Source: Spirosoma arboris (GTDB lineage Bacteria; Bacteroidota; Bacteroidia; Cytophagales; Spirosomataceae). From it: 64,000 nt of DNA. Positions 57,105 to 64,000 of this stretch are shown piece after piece. The stretch is taken from contig NZ_WPIN01000004.1 in assembly GCF_009754945.1 (NCBI RefSeq), positions 248,001 through 312,000 on the forward strand. The letters are read 5' to 3'. Every line of letters starts with the position of its first letter. The first letter of the stretch is position 1. The translations under genes were made by a program, and so were the position numbers. The notes beneath the pieces are model-generated. The model ran no database searches and was not told the origin of the DNA. It worked only from the letters and a program-made list of their open reading frames with translations.

Positions 57105-58181
57105 ATGTCTTCAGCACTACGTTTAGAACTCAGTACGCCTATTAGTGACGATCGCCCGGTATTTGTATCGGGTAATTTTTGCGATTGGCTCCCCGATTTG
57201 GCGCAGTTTCAGATGCGGACTGTTGGAGAGGGGCAGTTTGTCTATGAGTTCCCTGAGGGAATGGTACTCCCCAGGACGTTAGAATACAAATACACCCGTG
57301 GTGGCTGGGATCATGTTGAACTGGATTCGGCGGGGGAGTCGGTTGCTAACCGAACTGTATCGCGTACGGTGAACTCAAAACGCGAATATGTACCCCATTG
57401 GCGATGGTTCGGCATGCCTTTCAATCCGGCATTCTTACCTAAAATTGAACTGCTCGGCGATACATTCAACGTCCCCAAACTCCTACAGACACGCCGGGTT
57501 CATATCCTGCTTCCGCATGATTATGGTCAGACGGATAAACGATATCCGGTGTTATATCTGCATGATGGGCAGAATTTATTTGGGGGAGGGGTTGGCTACG
57601 GGAGTTGGGAAATTGACCAGAAAATGGCCCTTCTGGCTGCCAGACATCATCACGAAGTCATTTTAATTTCCATTGATCACGCCCATGATGAGCGTATTCG
57701 GGAGTTTACTTTCCACCGTACGCGGGCGGGTACAGGCAGAGGACAATACTACCTGGATTTTATTCGAAACACCTTAAAACCGCTGGTTGATCGACGTTTT
57801 CGCACACTGACCGATGCGACCCATACGGGTATTGGTGGGAGTTCGCTGGGTGGACTGATTAGCATTTATGCCGGGCTTTTGCACCCGGAAGTGTTCGGAC
57901 GATTGATGGTATTTTCGCCCTCGCTCTGGATTTCGCCCAAAATCTATTTTGATGCCATTCGCTTCAAGGCAGCTGTACCAATGAAAATATACGTCTATGG
58001 CGGAGAGAAAGAGTCGCGTTATATGGTACCGAATATTCAGCGATTCAATGAAGCCTTAGCTCGTCAGCAGTATGGTGGAAATCCTATCGACATTCATTTG
58101 TCTGTTGACCCAACAGGAATACATCAGGAAACCCACTGGGGCCGCGAATTTCCGAAAGCGGTGGAGTGGTTATTTTATTGA
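57105..58181 (+). CDS. Esterase-family alpha/beta hydrolase with N-terminal CBM-like domain
   Basis: A 358-residue protein. The first ~95 residues look like a carbohydrate-binding CBM20/CBM48 fold (VFVSGNFCDWLPDLAQFQM and LEYKYTRGGWDHVELDSAG). The rest is an esterase-D/enterochelin-esterase-like hydrolase: HILLPHDYGQTDKRYPVLYL, nucleophile Ser247 in IGGSSLGGLIS, and a C-terminal His in IHQETHWGREFP. No signal peptide was seen, so it is probably cytoplasmic. Possible substrates include a sugar ester or a siderophore ester; neither is shown. The aminopeptidase gene follows after 18 nt. Confidence 0.85.
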   Translation: MSSALRLELSTPISDDRPVFVSGNFCDWLPDLAQFQMRTVGEGQFVYEFPEGMVLPRTLEYKYTRGGWDHVELDSAGESVANRTVSRTVNSKREYVPHWRWFGMPFNPAFLPKIELLGDTFNVPKLLQTRRVHILLPHDYGQTDKRYPVLYLHDGQNLFGGGVGYGSWEIDQKMALLAARHHHEVILISIDHAHDERIREFTFHRTRAGTGRGQYYLDFIRNTLKPLVDRRFRTLTDATHTGIGGSSLGGLISIYAGLLHPEVFGRLMVFSPSLWISPKIYFDAIRFKAAVPMKIYVYGGEKESRYMVPNIQRFNEALARQQYGGNPIDIHLSVDPTGIHQETHWGREFPKAVEWLFY

Positions 58182-58199
58182 TTTTGGTTTATATCAACT

Positions 58200-59675
58200 A
58201 TGAATATTACCCTAAATACCCAATTACCCGGCACTGGTGATCTGATTATTCCGATTGAGCAAACCGCCGAACTTGCGAATCAATTGACTCGTATCGCCGA
58301 GAAATTGGCTCTACCTGTTTCTGTAATTGAACGTGATTTCAAAGCCGACGCCAAAGAAGTGCTGGTTCTGTACAAGCCCGATGGGAGCAAAACGTATTTG
58401 CTTGGTGTAGGCGCCAATCCGCAGGCAATCGACTGGCTTCGTGCTTTTCGGAAGTTGTTTTTTGAGCAGAAAACGAAACTGTCTGGGCAGCTTGGTATTG
58501 ATTTAACCGCCTTTGATGCTGCAGTGATCGAAGCCGTTGTATTAGGTGTGCGTTGGGGTGGATATGACTTGAAATTATACCAGACAGATAAACCTACAAC
58601 TCCGGTTTTCTTCTCCGCTGCAGGTCAGTTGACAATCTTTATCAACGATAACCAACAGGCGATTGCACAAGCTGCCTTAACCAGTGCCGAAGCGATTGCG
58701 CAAACGCAGCGTCAACTACTGGATTTGATGAATGCGCCCGCCAATTATAAAATTCCACAAACGCTGGCCGATTGGGCCATTTCTTCAGGTACTCAATACG
58801 AGTATTCTGTTACGATACTCGATAAAGCTGAACTGGAAAAACAGAAACTAGGCGCTTTACTGAGCGTTAGCCAGGGTAGCGATGTGCCACCCGTGTTAAT
58901 TGTAACCGAATACAAACCTAAAGGTGTTCCAGATACGCTGAAAGTGGGCTTGGTGGGCAAAGGCGTTACGTTCGATACGGGCGGTGTGTCGATCAAAACA
59001 TCGTCCAACATGCACCTCATGAAAAGTGATATGGGCGGGGCTGCGGCTGTGTTGGGCACTGTGGAAGTGGCTGCCAAACTGAAACTACCAATCCATGTGA
59101 TCGGCATTGTTCCGGCAACCGAAAACTCGACCGATGGCCGTTCGACCAAACCCGGCGACGTAGTTACGGCCTATAACGGAAAAACCATTGAAGTCATTGA
59201 TACGGATGCCGAAGGACGCGTCATTCTGGCTGATGGACTTGGCTACATGGTCCGCAATTATCAACCCGATATTCTGATTGATCTGGCCACCTTGACGGGC
59301 AATGTCATTGCGGCTTTAGGGTATCATGCCGCCGGATTATTTACGCAAAATGACGAGCTGGCCAGTCAACTTATTGACGCATCGAACCAAACAGGCGAAC
59401 GGTTATGGCGGTTACCACTTTGGGATGTCTATCGCGAGGACATCAAATCGGATGTAGCTGATCTGAAAAATTTCAGCGGAAAACCCATTGCTGGAGCCAT
59501 TAGTGCCGCTAAGTTTCTGGAGGTGTTTTCGGAGAATCACCCTGCCTGGGCGCATCTTGATATTGCCGGTATGGCGTTTGCCGATACAGAGTTTGGTTCG
59601 CAGAAAAATGCAACTGGATTTGGTATTCGGTTGCTAGTAGCGTATTTACGGACATTAATTGCAGAAACTCACTAA
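58200..59675 (+). CDS. Leucyl aminopeptidase (M17 family)
   Basis: A 491-residue cytosolic metallo-aminopeptidase. The C-terminal catalytic domain has GKGVTFDTGGVSIKTSSNMH (Lys and Asp metal ligands), KSDMGGAAAVLG, and TDAEGRVILADGLGY, the M17 signature with a T in place of the usual N before TDAEGR-type sequence (IDTDAEGR). The N-terminal domain (1-165) is the weakly conserved M17 N-domain. Length normal. It lies between the esterase and the ATP-grasp gene on the same strand and may be co-transcribed with both. Confidence 0.95.
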   Translation: MNITLNTQLPGTGDLIIPIEQTAELANQLTRIAEKLALPVSVIERDFKADAKEVLVLYKPDGSKTYLLGVGANPQAIDWLRAFRKLFFEQKTKLSGQLGIDLTAFDAAVIEAVVLGVRWGGYDLKLYQTDKPTTPVFFSAAGQLTIFINDNQQAIAQAALTSAEAIAQTQRQLLDLMNAPANYKIPQTLADWAISSGTQYEYSVTILDKAELEKQKLGALLSVSQGSDVPPVLIVTEYKPKGVPDTLKVGLVGKGVTFDTGGVSIKTSSNMHLMKSDMGGAAAVLGTVEVAAKLKLPIHVIGIVPATENSTDGRSTKPGDVVTAYNGKTIEVIDTDAEGRVILADGLGYMVRNYQPDILIDLATLTGNVIAALGYHAAGLFTQNDELASQLIDASNQTGERLWRLPLWDVYREDIKSDVADLKNFSGKPIAGAISAAKFLEVFSENHPAWAHLDIAGMAFADTEFGSQKNATGFGIRLLVAYLRTLIAETH

Positions 59676-59737
59676 GAAAAATTCGCTGTTTGCTGTTTTG
59701 GCCGTATCTTTTTCGTCAAAATTAACGAGTACGTCGT

Positions 59738-60949
59738 ATGAGCCAGTTGTCTTTTTTGTGCATTGCCACCTTCCTGAAGGGGCACGATTTCATGAAGGCC
59801 TGCAAAGAGTTGGGCAACACCGTCTATTTGTTGACGGATCAAAAACTTGCCAATGAAAACTGGCCACGTGAGGCTATCGACGAATTCTTCTTTTTGCCTT
59901 CGCCGAGTAACGCTCCCGAGGATCTGGAGAAGATGATTCTGGGGCTGGCTCATGCCATGCGCTCCCGCAAGATTGACCGAATCGTGGCGCTGGATGACTT
60001 CGATGTAGAAAAAGGAGCGCTTATTCGGGAAACGTTCCGCATTGACGGCATGGGGCAGACAACGGCCCGGTACTTCCGTGATAAACTGGCCATGCGAACG
60101 CGGGCTTTCGCGGCTGGCATTCGGGTACCCGCTTTTAGCTCCCTGTTTCATGATGAAACGGTTACGGCTTTTTTGCAAACGACTGAATCGCCCTGGCTGA
60201 TTAAGCCACGTTCAGAAGCCTCTACAACGGGGATTCGGAAAGTACATTCGCTGGAAGAAGCCTGGTCGGCCATTCATTTGTTAGGGGACCTTCGACACCA
60301 TTACCTGATCGAAGAATTTAAACCGGGAAAAGTTTATCACGTAGATGCCTTATCTGTTGATGGGAAAGCCGTTTTTACGCGGGTAAGTCAATATTTGGCA
60401 ACCCCGATGGAAGTTGCCCACGGAGGTGGCGTATTTCGTACGCGAACACTACCGCTCGACACGGCTGAAACGGCTGCTCTCCACCAGATTAATGATCAAG
60501 TATTAGAAGCATTTGGTATGCGATACAGTGCTTCCCACTCTGAGTACATACGGGGCGACCATGATGGGGAGTTGTATTTTCTGGAAACGGCTTCCCGCGT
60601 GGGTGGTGCCCACATTGCCGAGATGGTCGAGGCTGCATCGGGGGTGAATCTCTGGCGTGAGTGGGCCAAACTGGAAGTGGCCGTTGCGCGCAAGGAGCAT
60701 TATGTACCTCCCGTTGATAAAGCAAATTTCGCTGGCCTAATTGTATCGCTGGCTCGACAGCAATGGCCTGATCTTTCGGTATTTACCGAACCTGAAATAT
60801 TCTGGCGTATCAATCGAGAATACCACGTTGGGTTAATCGTTCACTCTCCGGATCGGGATCGGGTGCTGACCTTACTAGATGATTACATGCACCGGATTTA
60901 TGCCGAGTTTCACGCATCGGCCCCGCTGCCTGATAAGCCAACGAGCTAA
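59738..60949 (+). CDS. ATP-grasp enzyme
   Basis: A 403-residue protein of the ATP-grasp superfamily, which forms carboxylate-amine (or thiol) bonds via an acyl phosphate. The N-terminal part (1-110) is a pre-ATP-grasp Rossmann-like domain (LCIATFLKGHDFMKACKELG). The ATP-grasp region has TARYFRDKLAMRTRAFAAGI, PWLIKPRSEASTTGIRKV (ATP-binding Lys), YLIEEFKPGKVYHVDALSVD and the metal-binding ELYFLETASRVGG. It resembles the biotin carboxylase/carbamoyl-phosphate-synthase type. The amino-acid or peptide product is unknown. Confidence 0.88.
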   Translation: MSQLSFLCIATFLKGHDFMKACKELGNTVYLLTDQKLANENWPREAIDEFFFLPSPSNAPEDLEKMILGLAHAMRSRKIDRIVALDDFDVEKGALIRETFRIDGMGQTTARYFRDKLAMRTRAFAAGIRVPAFSSLFHDETVTAFLQTTESPWLIKPRSEASTTGIRKVHSLEEAWSAIHLLGDLRHHYLIEEFKPGKVYHVDALSVDGKAVFTRVSQYLATPMEVAHGGGVFRTRTLPLDTAETAALHQINDQVLEAFGMRYSASHSEYIRGDHDGELYFLETASRVGGAHIAEMVEAASGVNLWREWAKLEVAVARKEHYVPPVDKANFAGLIVSLARQQWPDLSVFTEPEIFWRINREYHVGLIVHSPDRDRVLTLLDDYMHRIYAEFHASAPLPDKPTS

Positions 60950-60956
60950 AATTAGT

Positions 60957-61018
60957 TGTACCTACGGGCTTTAGCCCGTATTTTTTACATACAATATGGA
61001 CTAAAGCCCGTAGGTACA
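60957..61018. repeat. Dispersed inverted repeat, TTGTACCCACGGG family (copy 3)
   Basis: TGTACCTACGGGCTTTAG (60957-60974) and its exact complement (61001-61018), with an inner second pair of GCCCGTA/ACTAAAGCCC-type sequence. It lies between the convergent ends of the ATP-grasp gene and the small gene at 61020, and ends 1 nt before the latter's stop codon. Confidence 0.85.
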
Positions 61019-61019
61019 G

Positions 61020-61313
61020 CTAGTTTCTTAAAGAATCCTTTTTAGCCTTACCAACCGGCACCGAAACGCCAAATGCCCGTGGATCACTGGGGGGCATCGT
61101 TTTCCGTTTTTTGTTATTCTGAACTGGTGGCAATGGGTTTGTTGGCGTTTGCGCCGTCAACCCTCCGCCTGATATGGGCGTGTCCACACCCGGAATCGCT
61201 ACCTGTACCTGTCTTGGAGTAGGGTCCTGTGTAGTGGTTTTGATCGAGTCGTTTTGGGCGAGACAAAGAGTGCCAGACAAGCTGGCAGCTACGAAAAATA
61301 GGAGCGTACGCAT
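61020..61313 (-). CDS. Small secreted Pro/Thr-rich protein
   Basis: A 97-residue protein with signal peptide MRTLLFFVAASLSGTLCLAQ (cleavage after CLA-Q) and a low-complexity mature part rich in Pro, Thr, Lys and Asn (TPTNPLPPVQNNKKRKTMPP). Not recognised. It is probably a periplasmic or surface protein. The stop codon lies next to a repeat. It is transcribed after the GH9/NodB gene with a 98-nt spacer, so they may share a transcript. Confidence 0.6.
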   Translation of the reverse strand: MRTLLFFVAASLSGTLCLAQNDSIKTTTQDPTPRQVQVAIPGVDTPISGGGLTAQTPTNPLPPVQNNKKRKTMPPSDPRAFGVSVPVGKAKKDSLRN

Positions 61314-61411
61314 AAGAAAAGATCATTTGTTGAGTAAGCCGATGCCAGCTAAATCGCTGAAAATCTGGTATCCTATCAACTATCTTTCATGCGTAAAGTT
61401 TCGAGTTAATT

Positions 61412-64000
61412 TCACAATTCATCGACTCGCACAAACCGATACCCTTTCTGTCGGAATTCGATCAAAAACTCATCCAGATGATCGTAGAGTTTATCGGTAC
61501 GCGTGGGACCAGTGCCGATGTGCATCAGAAGGATAAATCCATTCAAACCAGCCCGATTCTTCGCTTCATATGCGTGAATTGACTTAAGAATTGTTTCACT
61601 GGTTCGGTAGTTTCGGTCTTCAGGTGTTGTGTAATCAGCATGGCTAAGTGTGCCTGGAGTGTAGTTGATCAGTTGAATTCCTTCAGCCTTTGTCCAGACA
61701 GAAATGCTATCATTATACCACTCGTAAGGCGGGAGAAATAGGCACGTAGGTGAATTGCTAAAGCGTGCCAGCGCTGTGTAGTTCGCCCGCAAATCGTTCA
61801 AGAACTCGTCTCGACTGACGAGCAGGCTATCTCGCTTACCCCAATCGCAGTACAACAAGTGCTGATCGGAATGAGGGCCGATGTAATTCCTGTCCCGGAC
61901 TAATTGCTTTACTATCGCTGTAAATGCCGGATTTCGCAGGAAACGACCGGTCAGGAAAAACGAAGCCCGAACATCATGCTTTCGCAACGTTCGGGCTATT
62001 GTTGGACCACCATCAGCAAACTCGTCGCCTGTGAATACCAGTGCGAGCCGCTTAAGCGACGTATCTCCTCTAATTTTAGCGCCCTTGAAATAGGTTGATT
62101 TTGGGTCGTTAGCTCGCACCTGACTCAGTTTTTTAATGGGCCTGCTTACTTTTTTAGGAGTAACCTCATGGCGAGACAAACCAGGTTTTTCAGCCTGTTT
62201 GGCCGCTAACAAGTAGATAAGCGTTGCTGTGCCGTCCATGGTTGGTTCATTGGTGCTATAGTCGCCATAGTCGTCATGATAGACAGCTACATTGCTCTGA
62301 AAATCAGCATATTCGTCAGGCTGATAGAGCGTTATGCCAATCAGATTTTTGTAAATACTTCCCCGAACGGGTCCATCTACCAGGCCACCATCAATAGGAT
62401 ACTGCTTCAGATGAGTGAATGCTGAGTGTGGATTAGAAGGGGTATCAGCATTGGCCGGGAGACCGTACACAAAACTTGTTCCCCACGGATTGCAGCCAAA
62501 TAACCAATCGAAATTCGCCTGTTCGAGCGCTTCATATTGCGTATCGTGTGTGAGTTGTCGGTACCAGAAACACTGTGTGGCAAACGAGGTAGTGAGATTG
62601 TTGCTGCACCAGGTAAAGGGAACGCCCCGATAAAACGCGTTTTGCTTTGCCCGTTGCCAGATGATCTCGATACCTTGTTTATAGAAATCAGTAACCGCCT
62701 TACGCTGATTTGCAGGTAATTTTTTTGCCAGTTCTGCATGACCAACATTCACAAACGGATACCATTGATAATGCCGGGCTGTGTCGTTCAGAATCCAGGG
62801 AGTTACGGGTTCCTGACGAGCGAAATACAGTGCTGTTGTTTGCCATTTAATAGCCTGTTTGCCTGCGGCTCCGGCTGCATTGAGTTGCTCAACAGTCGCC
62901 AGTTCCATGTCGTCGGTGTAATTATCTTCTTCGTAGAAATAAGGTGCCCGACCGGGCGCTGTCTGGCAATTTCCCGGTTTGTTCAACCCCAACTGATACG
63001 CTGACTGAGACCGTTGCCAAAGTCGCTTCGCGTAGTCAGGCTGACGATTGCGTAACAATTGATAGCCTAACGCCATAGCACTGCTCACTTTTCCAGCGGT
63101 AGAAGCTACTCCTGTTGCCCGACTTTTGTACTTGAACATGCCCTGTGGCTGCCCCGAAGCGAAGTAAACAGGCCGTTCAAGACCTTTTCCATAAAAGTTA
63201 TCTTCTTTCGGAATGCGCATACCCGCATGGTCGCGATCATCACCGAGTTGATTAAAGAGCCAATCTTCTCTGGGGTGCATTTTCAGCAGCCAGTCCAATC
63301 CCCATTGAGCTTCATCCAGTACGTCGGATTGGCCATTACTACCAGGTAATCCATTGGCCTGATGCTGATCACTAAATGCCTTCGGGAAATCGCGCTGAGC
63401 CGCCAGCAGATGATAAGTTGCATTGGCCGAGGTGGTTACATACTGCAAATAATCTGACGCGTCGTGCCAGCCCCCCGACGCGTCGATATGCGTACTATCG
63501 GGCATGGGGCCATAAAGTGTGTAGCCGTCGTGCGTGTGGCAGGAGTCTTTCAGAAAAGGATTGTAGCCACTACGCTGCTGGCGCATATAGCGCAAACAGA
63601 AATCGGCGGCCCCATCGTAAACTGTTTCGTCAATGCGGAAACTGGGGGATCGGGCACCGTCGTCTGTTTGAAGATAATAGCGCCCCGGTTTTCGAACGGT
63701 TGAAAAATCGAGTCGATAGGTTTGTCGGAAAGGTCCATAGCTACCAAATACCTTGCCCACTGGTAATTGTTGAATTTTCTGGTTTGTCTGTTCGTCGATG
63801 AGTTGAAATTGAGTCAACGTCTGTTCGGTCAGGCTACCCCAAACGGCTATTTTAGGGCTATTTGGTCGATAGCCAAGCAGATTAATTCGAATAACGGCAG
63901 ACGGTTGTTGTGGTGGTTGTAGAGACAAGGCATGCCTTGTCTCTACGGTTGGAATAATAAGTGCCGCGAGACTGATTGCGGACGCTATGAATATTAATAT
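61412..64000 (-). CDS. GH9 glycosidase fused to a NodB-type deacetylase domain (5' end outside window)
   Basis: At least 862 residues. Although a TTG-started frame begins at 63928, the frame stays open to base 64000 with hydrophobic sequence LIFIASAISLAALIIP, a signal peptide, so the start lies beyond the window. Order: N-terminal cellulase Ig-like domain (IRINLLGYRPNSPKIAVWG), GH9 catalytic domain with DASGGWHDASDYLQY (catalytic Asp) and STNEPTMDGTATLIYLLA (catalytic Glu), then a NodB-fold domain (from LALVFTGDEFADGG) with HSDQH and FILLMHIG. The first NodB motif is TGDEFADG instead of TFDDG. Probably acts on plant or microbial polysaccharide outside the inner membrane. Confidence 0.88.
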   Translation of the reverse strand: MLIFIASAISLAALIIPTVETRHALSLQPPQQPSAVIRINLLGYRPNSPKIAVWGSLTEQTLTQFQLIDEQTNQKIQQLPVGKVFGSYGPFRQTYRLDFSTVRKPGRYYLQTDDGARSPSFRIDETVYDGAADFCLRYMRQQRSGYNPFLKDSCHTHDGYTLYGPMPDSTHIDASGGWHDASDYLQYVTTSANATYHLLAAQRDFPKAFSDQHQANGLPGSNGQSDVLDEAQWGLDWLLKMHPREDWLFNQLGDDRDHAGMRIPKEDNFYGKGLERPVYFASGQPQGMFKYKSRATGVASTAGKVSSAMALGYQLLRNRQPDYAKRLWQRSQSAYQLGLNKPGNCQTAPGRAPYFYEEDNYTDDMELATVEQLNAAGAAGKQAIKWQTTALYFARQEPVTPWILNDTARHYQWYPFVNVGHAELAKKLPANQRKAVTDFYKQGIEIIWQRAKQNAFYRGVPFTWCSNNLTTSFATQCFWYRQLTHDTQYEALEQANFDWLFGCNPWGTSFVYGLPANADTPSNPHSAFTHLKQYPIDGGLVDGPVRGSIYKNLIGITLYQPDEYADFQSNVAVYHDDYGDYSTNEPTMDGTATLIYLLAAKQAEKPGLSRHEVTPKKVSRPIKKLSQVRANDPKSTYFKGAKIRGDTSLKRLALVFTGDEFADGGPTIARTLRKHDVRASFFLTGRFLRNPAFTAIVKQLVRDRNYIGPHSDQHLLYCDWGKRDSLLVSRDEFLNDLRANYTALARFSNSPTCLFLPPYEWYNDSISVWTKAEGIQLINYTPGTLSHADYTTPEDRNYRTSETILKSIHAYEAKNRAGLNGFILLMHIGTGPTRTDKLYDHLDEFLIEFRQKGYRFVRVDEL
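63919..63946. repeat. Perfect 28-bp palindrome inside the GH9 gene
   Basis: GTAGAGACAAGGCA (63919-63932) is followed directly by its exact complement (63933-63946). The DNA is in frame in the GH9 gene and encodes VETRHALSL between the signal peptide and the first domain. Short palindromes with the core AGACAAGGCATGCCTTGTCT are known as dispersed repeats in several bacteria; insertion in frame is an inference. Confidence 0.75.

Noticed and set aside
63926..63928. TTG at 63928 as start of the GH9 gene
   Set aside because: The frame continues to the window edge with a typical signal-peptide core, so the real start is further upstream.

Overview
The window comes from a Bacteroidota chromosome, most likely a Cytophagales member close to Spirosoma; the genus is an inference. 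Supporting signs are roughly 50% GC, start regions with the Bacteroidota -7 element TAnnTTTG, TonB receptors with an N-terminal carboxypeptidase-regulatory-like domain, MacB/FtsX-type permeases of about 800 residues, DUF4856/imelysin/HTTM proteins, and many short dispersed inverted repeats between genes. No rRNA, tRNA, CRISPR array, phage or intact insertion sequence was recognised.

1-21 kb: a minus-strand envelope ABC transporter cluster. Transcription runs from a periplasmic adaptor (19.7-21.0 kb) to one ATPase (18.9-19.6 kb) and then eight FtsX/MacB permease genes in tandem, the last cut by the window start. A plus-strand PD-(D/E)XK-like (Uma2-type) gene at 11.0 kb splits the array. Upstream of the adaptor is a good sigma-54 promoter (21046-21061) with two TGTCCG-type enhancer sites (21116-21152). 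An NtrC-type regulator (23.2 kb) and a matching histidine kinase (27.1 kb) lie nearby, separated by a coiled-coil repeat gene with a frameshift, a PlsC acyltransferase and an acyl-ACP desaturase. A GT39/ArnT-like membrane glycosyltransferase is also here.

28-39 kb: a zinc/cobalt-type set on the minus strand (small Cys/His-rich secreted protein, TonB receptor, CDF exporter); a cobalamin riboswitch in front of metE; a compact PAS / Cys-rich CWC / hotdog thioesterase group; a small unknown gene; a COG0523 GTPase whose promoter is covered by a perfect 53-bp palindrome; and a thioredoxin-reductase-like flavoprotein.

39-49.8 kb: a plus-strand locus that looks copper-related. It has two paralogous 125-residue secreted proteins sharing a CENR/HCDG(K/Q)CYL signature, an MbnP-like lipoprotein, a small cytochrome-c-like lipoprotein with a CX4CH site, a TonB receptor and a BNR/sialidase-like protein with a CQCC motif. 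It is followed by an OmpR-type two-component system, five 11-bp direct repeats that look like that regulator's binding array, a small membrane coiled-coil protein and a SulP anion transporter.

49.9-56.1 kb: a minus-strand operon of DUF4856 lipoprotein, imelysin-like lipoprotein, HTTM membrane protein and TonB receptor, probably for iron. 56.6-64 kb: a single-domain response regulator, an esterase with an N-terminal CBM-like domain, a leucyl aminopeptidase, an ATP-grasp enzyme, a small secreted protein, and a GH9 glycosidase fused to a NodB-type deacetylase domain whose start lies beyond the window end.

At least seven families of short inverted repeats sit between genes; some overlap stop codons or lie inside coding sequence.
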